This document shows, one piece after another, positions 40,097 through 49,595 of a stretch of DNA of 64,000 bases; position 1 is the first letter of the stretch, and each line of letters begins with the position of its first letter. The translations under genes and the position numbers were made by a program. Origin of the DNA: K189A clade bacterium (lineage in GTDB: Bacteria; Pseudomonadota; Gammaproteobacteria; Pseudomonadales; Azotimanducaceae). The stretch is taken from the NCBI GenBank assembly GCA_902613475.1, contig CACMHG010000001.1, forward strand, positions 62,001 through 126,000. The letters run 5' to 3'. The notes under the pieces are model-generated. The model worked only from the letters and a program-made list of their open reading frames with translations. It was not told the origin of the DNA and did not search any database.

Positions 40097-40792
40097 TTAA
40101 AATGGCCATACTTTGTTAAAGATGCTCGTACCCCAAGGCACTCTGGCCATGGCAGACAGATCGCCGGAGCCCTCGTAGGAGATACGCGCATTGGCCAAAC
40201 GAGAAGAAAGCACCGTGTTATCGGGCTGTATATGTCGCTGATCTACCAAACCCAGTAGCTGAATGGTTTCGCTGCCTTCACTGAGGGTGAGGCGCTTTTG
40301 ACCCTTAATGATGAGGCTTTTGTTTGGCAGCACCTGCACCACCGTGGCCGCAATGGCGCCGCTGAGCGAAGCCGCTTGATTGGCAGTGCCTGCGCCCTTG
40401 GATTCAATGCTCAAGTTTTCGAAAGGAATCGCCTTGGTCGCTCGCTCGATACGGTTATCCGCTAGGGCAAAAGCACCTTGCAGAGCCTGCAGCGGGCTAT
40501 TTATGCCCTCCCGGGTGGTCTCGACGCCGCTTTGGCGCTGGGCTTGGGTGGCCTCGGTAAGGACGACGGTAATGATGTCTCCGACCTGGAAATTCTGTTT
40601 GTAACCGAAACGGTAGCGGGCACTGCTGTCTGCGAAGATGGAGCCGGTCACCGAGGTGATTTCCTCAGGCATAACCGGAGTGACAGGTTCGAAGGCCTCC
40701 TCGCGTAGTATCGGCGAAATTTGTGGCGCAGCGCAGGCGCTGCTAATGATCCAGGTCGTCAGCAACACTATAAGTGTTTTTATCTTATGCAT
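40097..40792 (-). CDS. flgH: Flagellar L-ring lipoprotein FlgH
   Basis: 231 aa. Lipoprotein signal with SSAC lipobox (Cys at residue 20). FlgH motifs: FQVGDIITVVLTEATQAQRQ, GAIAATVVQVLPNKSLIIKG and GLVDQRHIQPDNTVLSSRLA. It forms the outer-membrane ring of the basal body. It lies 8 bp after flgG and 2 bp before flgI. Confidence 0.96.
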   Translation of the reverse strand: MHKIKTLIVLLTTWIISSACAAPQISPILREEAFEPVTPVMPEEITSVTGSIFADSSARYRFGYKQNFQVGDIITVVLTEATQAQRQSGVETTREGINSPLQALQGAFALADNRIERATKAIPFENLSIESKGAGTANQAASLSGAIAATVVQVLPNKSLIIKGQKRLTLSEGSETIQLLGLVDQRHIQPDNTVLSSRLANARISYEGSGDLSAMARVPWGTSIFNKVWPF

Positions 40793-40800
40793 GATCAGCC

Positions 40801-41586
40801 CTACAGGTTGTTGTTCAAGAAGCGGAGCATGGAGTCCACGGCGGAGATCGCCTTGGAGTTGACCTCGTAGGCACGCTGGGTTTCGATCATATTGACCAGC
40901 TCTTCTACGACGTTGACGTTAGAGGCCTCTAGCATGCCTTGAGCAATACGACCAGCGCCCTGCTCACCGGGAACCAGCACAATGGGCGGACCGGAGGCTT
41001 GGGTTTCGCGAAACAGGTTCTGACCAAGGCTTTCTAGGCCCGATGCGTTAATAAAGCGCGCCACCTGAATCTGGCCAATCTGCTGGTTGCCACCCCCGTT
41101 CGCCAGCTCAATGCTCACGGTGCCGTCAGTACCCACCGATATACTGGCGGCTTCTTGGGGAATGACGATCTGAGGCTGTAGCAGGTAACCGGCGCTGGTC
41201 ACCAGCTCACCGTTCTGGGAAAGCTTGAAGCTACCGTCACGGGTATAGGCCAAGGTGCCGTCAGGCTGTAAAATCTGAAAGAGTCCGGGGCCTTCAACGG
41301 CGAGATCCAGCGCGTTTTCTGTCGCGATCATGTTGCCTTGGCCCTGCATCTTTTCTGTGGCGACGATGCGTGTACCGGTACCCAGCATGAAACCGTTTGG
41401 AGCGTTGGTGTCTGCACCAGTCTGACCGCCAGCCTGACGTATGTTCTGATACAGCAGGTCTTCAAATACTGCTCTGTCTCGCTTAAAGCCATTGGTGTTG
41501 ACGTTGGCTAGGTTGTTGGAGATCACGCTCATGCGTGTTTGCTGTGCGTTCAAACCGGTTTTAGCAACCCACAAAGAAGCATCCAT
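40801..41586 (-). CDS. flgG: Flagellar distal-rod protein FlgG
   Basis: 261 aa. N-terminal SLWVAKTGLNAQQTRMSVIS and ANVNTNGFKRDRAVFEDLL; C-terminal NVVEELVNMIETQRAYEVNS. Length and motifs are those of FlgG. It follows flgF after a 77-bp gap that holds a small GC-rich hairpin (CCCCTACCGGGG near 41617), possibly moderating read-through. Confidence 0.96.
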   Translation of the reverse strand: MDASLWVAKTGLNAQQTRMSVISNNLANVNTNGFKRDRAVFEDLLYQNIRQAGGQTGADTNAPNGFMLGTGTRIVATEKMQGQGNMIATENALDLAVEGPGLFQILQPDGTLAYTRDGSFKLSQNGELVTSAGYLLQPQIVIPQEAASISVGTDGTVSIELANGGGNQQIGQIQVARFINASGLESLGQNLFRETQASGPPIVLVPGEQGAGRIAQGMLEASNVNVVEELVNMIETQRAYEVNSKAISAVDSMLRFLNNNL

Positions 41587-41663
41587 AGTCTGTCCTTTTT
41601 TCCAATCGTCGCCCCTACCGGGGTCGGTTTATTCGTTTTTTCTAGGTCTTTCTTGCTAACGCG

Positions 41664-42422
41664 TTAGCTCAAGCGCATTAGGGTGTTGTTAGAGTCCCCC
41701 AAATCGCCTAATTCTTTGACCAATTTCATCTTCATCTCGAAGGCGCGCACGCCGTTCATCATTTGCACCATGGTTTCCATGGCGTTGGCAGAGCTACCTT
41801 CTAGCTGACCACTTGAGACAGACACCAAATTGGGTCCGGTCTCAAAGTCGCCCGCTGGCTGGCCTGCCACTTTGAATAGTCCGTCGGTCATTTTTTCAAG
41901 CTGCACTTCGCTGGTATCTCGAAGCATGAGCCGATCAATCTCTTGAGGCTCGGCAACCTCTTGCTCGGGGTCGATGGCATAGATCACCCCTTCATCCGAA
42001 ATATTCAGCAGCTGTCCTGCCGGCGGAACGATGGGTGCACCACCGTCATTTAGGACAAGTTGTCCGGTCACCAGCGCCAATTCACCGTTCTGATTGGTGC
42101 GAATATCGCCGCGGCGGGTAAATGCAATTTGGCCTTCAGCGTTTTGCACGCCAAGTACGGTCTGCCCGTTCAAGTAAATATCGGTGGCATTGCCGGTCGC
42201 GATGCGACTGCCCGGGGTCATATTGACCAGGCCCGTGGGCTCATTGGTGGCCAGATACCGTGTTTTGAACCCCGCGCCGTCAACCCGGTAGGACTGTAGC
42301 GCCATTTGATAGGCTTTCTTAAAACCAATCGTTGAGACGTTAGCCAGCTCGTGCATGGAGTTGGTCTCTTGGTTGCGTTGGGCGTTAATGGACCCAACGG
42401 CGGTATATATGCCCTTATCCAT
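41664..42422 (-). CDS. flgF: Flagellar proximal-rod protein FlgF
   Basis: 252 aa. N-terminal half of the rod/hook signature (GSINAQRNQETNSMHELANV, STIGFKKAYQMALQSYR) and C-terminal SSANAMETMVQMMNGVRAFE. It lies 10 bp after flgE. The length is normal for FlgF. Confidence 0.94.
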   Translation of the reverse strand: MDKGIYTAVGSINAQRNQETNSMHELANVSTIGFKKAYQMALQSYRVDGAGFKTRYLATNEPTGLVNMTPGSRIATGNATDIYLNGQTVLGVQNAEGQIAFTRRGDIRTNQNGELALVTGQLVLNDGGAPIVPPAGQLLNISDEGVIYAIDPEQEVAEPQEIDRLMLRDTSEVQLEKMTDGLFKVAGQPAGDFETGPNLVSVSSGQLEGSSANAMETMVQMMNGVRAFEMKMKLVKELGDLGDSNNTLMRLS

Positions 42423-42432
42423 TACGCGCTAC

Positions 42433-45234
42433 CTAGCTTCGGATATTAATAATCGCCGAGGTCAAGGCCGAAGACGTTTCAATCGCCTTGGCATTGGCCT
42501 GGAAGTTTCGCTGGGCGGTAATCAAACCAACCAGCTCAGTCGTTAGATCCACGTTTGAGCGCTCCCGCGCACCGGCTCGAATGGTTCCGAATCCTGCGGT
42601 ACCCGCCTCACCAAATGTTGCTGCACCAGATTTTGCTGAGGACAGATAGGAGCTGTCTCCGTTCTGTCTCAAGCCTTCGTTACTGGCGAAAGTGGTGAGT
42701 ACGATCTTGCCCAGCGATTCTTGGGAGCCGTTGGAGTAACTTGCTACGACAAGACCATCGTCGCCGATATCTACCCCTACCAAGTCACCTTCCGGTGAAC
42801 CGTCTTGGGATTGGGCTTTAACTGCGAACGCCTGCGAGAACTGGGTAGTACCCGTGTAGTCGATGCTAAGGTTCAACGCACCGCGACCGCCGGCCAGGAA
42901 CACAGTATCTAGCTGAGCACCACCGGTGGGTGACACCAAGTTGCCCGATGTATCGAAGGTCAGCTCACCCTTATCGAGGAAAATCGGAGAGAATTCTGGC
43001 AGCGTGGTAAATCCGTCCGCACTCGCCGTTTCGTTACCGAATTCGTCAATGTACTTATTGATCGACACCCCATTAACAACGTCTGCTGACTGTGATGGTT
43101 TAATCCAAGTCGTCGTCGTGCCGCGACCGGAGCCGATGTTAGCCAAACCCCAGGTGGCGGATCCGGATACCTTGATAAATGAGTCCGTTCCAGTAGTTCC
43201 AGAGGTAAAGACTAAGCCGTTAGAATCTGAGTCATACGCTACAGTTACGCCGGACACCGTGTTTCCGTTTTCTGATGCCAGTTGATTAATGCCTTTTTCA
43301 AGCTCAATTATGAAGCTGTCGAGGGTGTAACCCGAACCGGTCGGTATTACCAAGGTTCCCTTCACATCGTCTACAGATACAACGAACGTGTTGTTGGAAG
43401 CATCGACGGAGAAGTTGTTGTTGACGTTTACGGCAATTGAGCTGCCGCGACTAATCGCTGGCAGCGAAACCACGCCCCGCACAGCATCGTCTGAGGGTAA
43501 CTCCGAATACAAAGAGTCAGTAGTATTCGTCACTTCAAAGCCCATGAAGGTTGCCGCGGGTAAATTGGTTTGCAGAGCTCTGTTGCCCTGGGCATCAACG
43601 ACACCGGTAGGCACGCCATTAGCATCAAAGGCTGGCACCGAAAAATTTACGTCGATCTGTGAGGTGTCGCCTGTCGTGCCCGAAGAGAACGAGAAAGTTT
43701 GTCGAGCGCCGTCGTACTCAACGCCAATGCCATAACGTTGCTCGTTTGCAACTCTTTGTAAACCGCCATTCGGCGTCACCGTGGCGTTATAGGAGCCACT
43801 AGCATCTACCGGAACAAGGGTTGGAGTTGTTTTGAACAGGTTGTTGGTGGCAGCCGAGCTCAGCGAAACAGTATCGGCAGAGGCCGTGGGCTTGAACCGA
43901 AACTCGCGGTTCGCGTAATCATAAGATGCGGTCACGTTGCCTGCGCCAATTGCCGCATCGATCTGGGTCTGTAGCGCCGTGACCACCTGTTCGGTGGTGG
44001 CGGTCAGACGTGCAGCGTCCGTGGTAAACGCCGTACCAAGATCGATATTTGCCGTTGTCGTCGTCGTGCCTGTGGTGAAATTCACCTGAAACGTGCGTGC
44101 GCTCGCGGTTGTGAGATCGAAATATCGCTCGTCACCAAATTTTACGTTGAGCTGGTTTTGCATAATTGTCGCCAGTTCGACGCCCGTATATTTTCGGTCG
44201 TTTGCGGCCAAAGCGGATAAATCGACGGTGACCGGATTTCCTGTGTTATCAACATCAACCGTCAGAAAATTCTTTAACTGGCCTACCGTAAACGTGTTGT
44301 TAGCTACGCCGGTGCTGAAATTGAAGCCTTGGTCTGCGGTCAAATCGTTGGGCAGCTTTGCCCCTTCCACCGTGGCCGGCACAGATGTGCGCACATCGTT
44401 CAAATCATCCAACGAAAACTTTTGGGTTTTTCTGTTTACCAATAAGTCTTCCACTTCCGAGAAAGGCTTGAGCACGCCGTATTTATTGACGAACATCTTT
44501 TCGCCATTTTCATCGGTCGCTTGCTGCAATGCCGGGTTTACCTGGTCATCACCAACGAAAACATAGGTCTGGTACTTGTTGGTCGGTGAGTTAGCTGTCG
44601 CGTTTGCTGTTTTTACGTAGTAAATGGTCGCCAGGTAAGAGTTACCCCCGCTGTCGTAAACGCTTAATGCGGTCGATTTGTTGTAGGTAGCTGGATTGTT
44701 GCGGTTAAAAGGTACGTCTATCACCTCTGCGTCAGAGGGCAGGTTAAGTGCCAGCTGAATTTCAGAGGTTTCCTGAGCCTGACCAGAGGTTGATACTGGT
44801 ATCGCTAAACGACTGAGCTTTTCAAGGTCCGCCTTACCGGAGGAGTCAACGGCTGCTGCTAATAGTGCCTGCCCGGAGGAGTTCACAACGTTGAACTGTT
44901 CATTCAGCACGAAACTACCGTTACGGGTAAAAATATCCGTAAGTCCGTCTGCCGACTTCAGCGGGAAGAATCCTTCCCCGGAGATCGCCAAGTCAAGAGT
45001 ATTCGAGGAGAACTCCACGTTACCCTGGGAAAATTCCTGACGTACCTCTTTCAAGGATACGCCCTGGCCCACGACAGAAGTGGATTTCTGCAGGGGTGAG
45101 GTCGCGAAGATGTCACCAAAGGAGGCTCGGGACTTTTTGAATCCGCTGGTACCCACGTTTGCAATATTGTTACTGGTCAACGCCAGTTCGGTGGTTGCCG
45201 CCTTTAACCCGGTAAGAGAGGTGTAGAAAGACAT
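42433..45234 (-). CDS. flgE: Flagellar hook protein FlgE, enlarged
   Basis: 933 aa against the usual 400-460. N-terminal TSLTGLKAATTELALTSNNI, ANVGTSGFKKSRASFGDIF and the C-terminal SNVDLTTELVGLITAQRNFQ and ANAKAIETSSALTSAIINIRS are intact. The extra ~480 residues are in the middle, Thr/Asn/Gly-rich, with LVFTSG-type strands as in surface domains. It builds the universal joint. It follows flgD by 39 bp. Confidence 0.95.
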   Translation of the reverse strand: MSFYTSLTGLKAATTELALTSNNIANVGTSGFKKSRASFGDIFATSPLQKSTSVVGQGVSLKEVRQEFSQGNVEFSSNTLDLAISGEGFFPLKSADGLTDIFTRNGSFVLNEQFNVVNSSGQALLAAAVDSSGKADLEKLSRLAIPVSTSGQAQETSEIQLALNLPSDAEVIDVPFNRNNPATYNKSTALSVYDSGGNSYLATIYYVKTANATANSPTNKYQTYVFVGDDQVNPALQQATDENGEKMFVNKYGVLKPFSEVEDLLVNRKTQKFSLDDLNDVRTSVPATVEGAKLPNDLTADQGFNFSTGVANNTFTVGQLKNFLTVDVDNTGNPVTVDLSALAANDRKYTGVELATIMQNQLNVKFGDERYFDLTTASARTFQVNFTTGTTTTTANIDLGTAFTTDAARLTATTEQVVTALQTQIDAAIGAGNVTASYDYANREFRFKPTASADTVSLSSAATNNLFKTTPTLVPVDASGSYNATVTPNGGLQRVANEQRYGIGVEYDGARQTFSFSSGTTGDTSQIDVNFSVPAFDANGVPTGVVDAQGNRALQTNLPAATFMGFEVTNTTDSLYSELPSDDAVRGVVSLPAISRGSSIAVNVNNNFSVDASNNTFVVSVDDVKGTLVIPTGSGYTLDSFIIELEKGINQLASENGNTVSGVTVAYDSDSNGLVFTSGTTGTDSFIKVSGSATWGLANIGSGRGTTTTWIKPSQSADVVNGVSINKYIDEFGNETASADGFTTLPEFSPIFLDKGELTFDTSGNLVSPTGGAQLDTVFLAGGRGALNLSIDYTGTTQFSQAFAVKAQSQDGSPEGDLVGVDIGDDGLVVASYSNGSQESLGKIVLTTFASNEGLRQNGDSSYLSSAKSGAATFGEAGTAGFGTIRAGARERSNVDLTTELVGLITAQRNFQANAKAIETSSALTSAIINIRS

Positions 45235-45273
45235 TTATGCTGCTCCAATTCGCTTACGTATTGTGTTTTGTAT

Positions 45274-45954
45274 CTATTGAGAAATGCGCTTAACGTCGGC
45301 TAGCGCAAGGGTTTGGCCATCGCTGATTTCCACCAGCACCTGACCAAGTTCGTCGTTAAACGAGACGCCCTGCACTCGCGTCTGGCCGAAGACCGGCAAG
45401 CCTCGAGAGCTGTCACCGTTAATCATCTCGGCCTGAAAAATGTAGTCGCCGGCTGGTGCCGCTTCGCCATCGAAGTTGCCCCCGTTCCAATCAAAGCCAA
45501 CTTCACCGGCCACCTGAGGACCGAGGTCCATGGCGTTAACAATTTGACCCGTGTTAGCGTCCAAGACGCTCAGTCGAACGTTGTCGGCCACTTGATCCAG
45601 CTGCACGTAGCCACTAATCGACTTTCCGCCGTCCTGGCGCATGACTGCTCCTGAGGCAAAGACGTTCTTGCCGATCAGTGATGCGCCTCGCATAATCTTT
45701 TCGCTACTTTGCGTGGATACAAATTGATCCAGCGAATCCGACATGCGCGTGGTGGCTTCTAAGCTGGAAAATTGTGCCAACTGGGCAACAAAGGCCTCGT
45801 TTTTCATAGGGTCCAGCGGATTTTGGTTCTGCAGCTGTGTGGTAAAGAGCCGCAAAAAGGCGTTTCTATCCAAATCTGATTCGGGCTTGGGTGCGGCTGC
45901 ATCGGCGCGTAAATCTGCCGTCGTTCTAATGCCTGTAAGACTGAGGTCACTCAT
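45274..45954 (-). CDS. flgD: Flagellar hook cap / assembly protein FlgD
   Basis: 226 aa. The N-terminal motif NAFLRLFTTQLQNQNPLDPM and FVAQLAQFSSLEATTRMSDS is the FlgD signature; a FlgD Ig-like domain follows (GFDWNGGNFDGEAAPAGDYIF). It scaffolds hook polymerisation and is then shed. It lies 8 bp after flgC. Confidence 0.96.
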   Translation of the reverse strand: MSDLSLTGIRTTADLRADAAAPKPESDLDRNAFLRLFTTQLQNQNPLDPMKNEAFVAQLAQFSSLEATTRMSDSLDQFVSTQSSEKIMRGASLIGKNVFASGAVMRQDGGKSISGYVQLDQVADNVRLSVLDANTGQIVNAMDLGPQVAGEVGFDWNGGNFDGEAAPAGDYIFQAEMINGDSSRGLPVFGQTRVQGVSFNDELGQVLVEISDGQTLALADVKRISQ

Positions 45955-45962
45955 TTCGATCC

Positions 45963-46388
45963 CTATTTCTTGAGCAATTCAACGGTACGCAGCATCAGCT
46001 GCTTAGCCGTATTCATTGCTTCGATATTGCTTTCAAACGAACGTGCTGCGGCTGTCATTTCGATCAGCTCATTCATCGGGTTAACGTTGGACATGTAGAC
46101 ATAGCCATCTTCATTGGCGTTCGGGTGTCCGGGGTCATAATTCGCAGGATTCGTTGATTGGTCCTCGATGATTCGCTGCACACGTACACCACCCTCGGCC
46201 TCGCCGCGCCGTGCGTCGACTTCGTTAGCCAAAATGGTTTCAAATACCGGTCGCTTGGCCTTGTAGGCGTCTTCTCGCGAGGATTCGGTGACCTCCGCGT
46301 TGGCGATGTTCGACACCGCCAGATTCATACGAATGACCTGTGCATCCATTGCGCCGCCAGCGACACCGAAAATTCTGTCTAAGCTCAT
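45963..46388 (-). CDS. flgC: Flagellar proximal-rod protein FlgC
   Basis: 141 aa. N-terminal MDAQVIRMNLAVSNIANAEV and C-terminal EDGYVYMSNVNPMNELIEMT and AARSFESNIEAMNTAKQLML. Normally directly follows flgB; here a flagellin gene lies between them, 38 bp upstream. Confidence 0.95.
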   Translation of the reverse strand: MSLDRIFGVAGGAMDAQVIRMNLAVSNIANAEVTESSREDAYKAKRPVFETILANEVDARRGEAEGGVRVQRIIEDQSTNPANYDPGHPNANEDGYVYMSNVNPMNELIEMTAAARSFESNIEAMNTAKQLMLRTVELLKK

Positions 46389-46426
46389 TTAATTGCTCCG
46401 ATTGATATCAATGCCTGTGTCCATGC

Positions 46427-48547
46427 TTAGCCGCGCAGCAGTTCCATAACGAGCTGACTCATTTGGTTGGCTTGGCTGAGCATCGAGGTACCCGCCTGCT
46501 GCAACACTTGGTTTTTCGCCAATCGCGCCGATTCCAAAGCAAAGTCTGCGTCTTCAAGCCGAGAACGAGAGTCCGCGGTCTTTTCGGCAATGTTCATCAA
46601 ATTGGAAATGGTATGGTCCATGCGGTTTTCGATGGCACCGAGGTCTGAGCGCATTTGCGCCACCTTATCCAAGGCTGCATCGATTATGGAGATTGCGTCG
46701 CTTGCACCAGACTCAGTGCTGATCTTCACTTGCGTTAAATCCACTAAGGACGCAGTTTGCGAACCAGGTGCAAAGTAGCCCACGGCATCGCCCGTTGTCG
46801 CAACGGTTAGCGCTCCTTCAGTTGTTACATTTGCGTGTGGAGTGAAAACCGGTTGATCCGCGGCTCTAATCGCGCCAGGGTTTTTAGCTGTAAACGTAAA
46901 GCCTGTTGTACCGTTTGCAGTGATGTCATAAGCAAAGTCGGCATAACCCGCAGCGCCCTGAAACTTCGTTACCAATTCGGCAGTGGTAGGTGTGGAGTGA
47001 CCTTGTGTGAATGAGAGCGTTGTCACTCCGTCCGAGAGAGTGTGAGTTTGGTTAACGTACTGCGATAGTGTTCCGTGGTTTTGCGTAAAGACAGCTTTTG
47101 TAGCGCCGGCTTGTTCTACCGAAAAAGAGTGCGATGAGACAAACTTTAGGGTACCTGATACGCGTGTCGAATCAGCTGCTGCACCGGCCGTACCGGCCGT
47201 TAACGTGCCTTCATCGGTAACGGCAGCGGCTGCAGTAAGCACTGGCTGCTCGGCGGTTTGAATAACGCCAGGCTCCCTTGCCGTGAAGGTAAAGCCGGTC
47301 GTGCTATTGGCGGATACGTCGTATTTAAAGGTGTCATAACCCGTGGCAGAGCGAAATGCAGATACCAATTCAGCAGTCGTAGGTGTGCTCGCGCCAACGG
47401 CGATAGAAAGTGTTGTAGTACCGTCGGTCAGGGTGTGCGTTGCATTGGCATAGTTGGCCAAGGTGCCGTGTATCTGAGTAAAGGTTGCCTGGGTATTAGT
47501 CGCGGTAGCGCCCTCGCCTAAACGTACAGGCTGTCCAACGACACTAGTCACTGCGCCATCTTCACCGAGCTTTTCAACCACTAGGTCGACAAAATCTGTG
47601 CCGACCTTGGTGTTTTCAATGGTGATATCGTCGCCATCCGCGTCAAACAGAATGACTTTGTTACTTTCAACTTTTGCTGTGACACCCGAAGCTCCAGAGA
47701 TACGGTTGATTGCATCAACGGCATCACCAACGTCCGTACTGGAGATAATAAAGTTTCCCGTTTGAAACCCATTAACCTTCAGGTTGTAGGTACGAGCTGT
47801 GGGATCACCAGATGACAACGCTGCATACGTTTTGGCGTAAGCTTTGACGCCGGTTGCATGGGTTTCCAAGTTAACTTTTGTTGCAACTTCTTTCGCCGAA
47901 TCTTCAGTTGATGCTTCGACCGTTTTGGTCCCTAAATAACCAAAGATTTCCACATCCTCATCAGTCGAGACTGGATTTACTGGTGCCGAAGCTCCAGGTG
48001 TTTCTGGGTTTTTACCATTGCCGATCAATGTATGAGCGCCAATTTGATTCGCCGATACCGAATCAACTGAAAAGGTAATGTGCTCACCTTCTTCAATGCC
48101 AACTTGTAGCTGTTTGTTGATGAAGGTGCCGTCCAAGATTAGCGAACCGTTGTACCGTGTGTTCGCCGCTACTCGGGTCACTTCCTGAATCAGCAGATTC
48201 ACCTCATCCTGCAGATAGGTTCTGTCAGTAGCGCTATTTGTGCCGTTTGCCGCCTGAATCGAGAGTTCTCGCATGCGCTGAAGCATGTCGGACACTTCGG
48301 TAATCGCACCTTCGATGGACTTCGTCATGGCGATGCCATCGTTAGAATTCTTGATGGCCATATTCAGACCCTGAATCTGCGCGGTCATGCGCTGGGTCAT
48401 CGCCAAGCCTGCAGCGTCATCGGATGCGCTGTTGATTTTTGAGCCGGTGGCCAATCGCTCCATCGCGGTCTCCAAGTCATTCTTGGAGTCGGCGATAGCA
48501 CGCTGTGCTGTCAGAGAAGAAATATTGGTATTAATTGAGAGAGCCAT
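46427..48547 (-). CDS. fliC: Flagellin (706 aa) embedded between flgB and flgC
   Basis: D0/D1 ends intact: INTNISSLTAQRAIADSKND, RLATGSKINSASDDAAGLAM at the N-terminus; DLGAIENRMDHTISNLMNIAE, SRSRLEDADFALESARLAKN at the C-terminus, ending LVMELLRG. The variable centre has the Flagellin_IN-like module (FIISSTDVGDAVDAINRISG) shared with the 814- and 937-aa flagellins and a ~110-residue unit present twice (about residues 350-460 and 482-595; FTQ.HGTL..Y.N.THTL and TPTTAELV motifs). It is only 26 bp after flgB and no sigma28 element was seen there, so it should be expressed with the rod/hook genes from the sigma54 flgB promoter. Confidence 0.95.
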   Translation of the reverse strand: MALSINTNISSLTAQRAIADSKNDLETAMERLATGSKINSASDDAAGLAMTQRMTAQIQGLNMAIKNSNDGIAMTKSIEGAITEVSDMLQRMRELSIQAANGTNSATDRTYLQDEVNLLIQEVTRVAANTRYNGSLILDGTFINKQLQVGIEEGEHITFSVDSVSANQIGAHTLIGNGKNPETPGASAPVNPVSTDEDVEIFGYLGTKTVEASTEDSAKEVATKVNLETHATGVKAYAKTYAALSSGDPTARTYNLKVNGFQTGNFIISSTDVGDAVDAINRISGASGVTAKVESNKVILFDADGDDITIENTKVGTDFVDLVVEKLGEDGAVTSVVGQPVRLGEGATATNTQATFTQIHGTLANYANATHTLTDGTTTLSIAVGASTPTTAELVSAFRSATGYDTFKYDVSANSTTGFTFTAREPGVIQTAEQPVLTAAAAVTDEGTLTAGTAGAAADSTRVSGTLKFVSSHSFSVEQAGATKAVFTQNHGTLSQYVNQTHTLSDGVTTLSFTQGHSTPTTAELVTKFQGAAGYADFAYDITANGTTGFTFTAKNPGAIRAADQPVFTPHANVTTEGALTVATTGDAVGYFAPGSQTASLVDLTQVKISTESGASDAISIIDAALDKVAQMRSDLGAIENRMDHTISNLMNIAEKTADSRSRLEDADFALESARLAKNQVLQQAGTSMLSQANQMSQLVMELLRG

Positions 48548-48573
48548 GATTAATCTACCCTTTTAATTTTGTT

Positions 48574-48954
48574 TTATTCGCCGCGAAGCGCTCTACGCAC
48601 ACCGCCAATCCTGTTTTCCAGAAATTGCAGCGTTGCGGTGTAACGTGCTGATTCCTTACCAAACTCGGCTTGCTGGAAATTCAGTTCCACTGTGTTTCCG
48701 TCAGCAGCCGGATTGTTTGGGACGCGATAGATAAAGCCGTTCTTACTACCCCGGGCATGGTCTATATGCAGTTCGTGAGTGCGACGCGTCGACATCGAAC
48801 GCTCGTTATTCATCAGCGCCTTAAAATCCAGGTCCTTTGCTTTGTAGTTAGGGGTGTCTGCGTTCGCGATATTTTCGCCAAGCAGCGACAAGCGTCGCTG
48901 ACGCAGCTGCATCGCGTTTTCATGAACCCCAAAGATGTTGTCGAGCATGCTCAT
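48574..48954 (-). CDS. flgB: Flagellar proximal-rod protein FlgB
   Basis: 126 aa from the ATG at 48954 (MLDNIFGVHENAMQLRQRRL, ENIANADTPNYKAKDLDFKA), which fits the family; a longer in-frame ORF to 49056 would begin at about the transcription start. C-terminal AEFGKESARYTATLQFLENRI. It is the first gene of the flg operon. Confidence 0.95.
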   Translation of the reverse strand: MSMLDNIFGVHENAMQLRQRRLSLLGENIANADTPNYKAKDLDFKALMNNERSMSTRRTHELHIDHARGSKNGFIYRVPNNPAADGNTVELNFQQAEFGKESARYTATLQFLENRIGGVRRALRGE

Positions 48955-49068
48955 ATGACGGTCTCTTTTTTCCCTGCCAAAATTTTTGGTCTGTTTCCTA
49001 AAGTTCTGTAATTTGCGTTCGATTAGATGGATGAGGCTTTCTCGATCCATCGTCACGAACCTGAGAAA

Positions 49069-49083
49069 GCAATAGCCGTGCCA
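49069..49083 (-). promoter_or_regulatory. Sigma54 promoter of the flgB operon
   Basis: The minus strand reads TGGCACG-GCTA-TTGC, a perfect -24/-12 element. The inferred start is near 49057, about 100 nt before flgB. Confidence 0.85.
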
Positions 49084-49535
49084 ACTTCAAAACTGGCAGG
49101 ATTTTCCGCCGGAAACGCCGTTTTAAGCCCGTTTTTGCTGGGTTTTTGCACAATCCGGCAATTTGTAACCGGCGTCGGGTTTCCGCTTATTGCCGGGCCT
49201 TGCCGCTGGTTTGGAAGGTGTCAGTTTTTCGTCAGCGCGGTTTTCTGTGTCGGTTTGATCTCTAACAACTGTTGTCTTGCGCATCTTTCAAGGCGTGAAC
49301 GCCGGGCTGTGTTCAGCGCTGCAGAGACTGCGGGAGCGGCACTATGGTCATAGGCTTAGACGAGTTACCAAATTGACGAAAAGGCTGGTTACACCTGGGC
49401 TGGCGTGGTTGTGGCGGTGTTAAGGAAGGGCCCGGCAGGTGCCTGTGGATCATGGCGAATAGACAGATGCACGGTCGAACCATGTCATGCAGCAAAGGAC
49501 ATCCGTGATGCCGGCCCGAGATCTGGAACAAGTAG
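49084..49535. other. Divergent control region between flgB and flgA
   Basis: About 450 bp between two opposed sigma54 promoters, without a convincing gene. The part near 49150-49210 has CCGGCAA (49155-49161) and TTGCCGG (49190-49196) and further GCCGG words, resembling the CGGCAA elements of the flagellin leaders. Enhancer sites for the sigma54 activators are expected here, but I see no certain one. Confidence 0.45.
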
Positions 49536-49550
49536 TGGCACTGTTATTGC
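49536..49550 (+). promoter_or_regulatory. Sigma54 promoter of flgA
   Basis: TGGCACT-GTTA-TTGC, a perfect -24/-12 element. The inferred start is near 49562, which excludes a TTG start at 49560 and supports the flgA ATG at 49596. Confidence 0.85.
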
Positions 49551-49595
49551 ATTAAGAGTTTGGCATTCGCGTGGAAAAAAACTAAAACCATTGCC

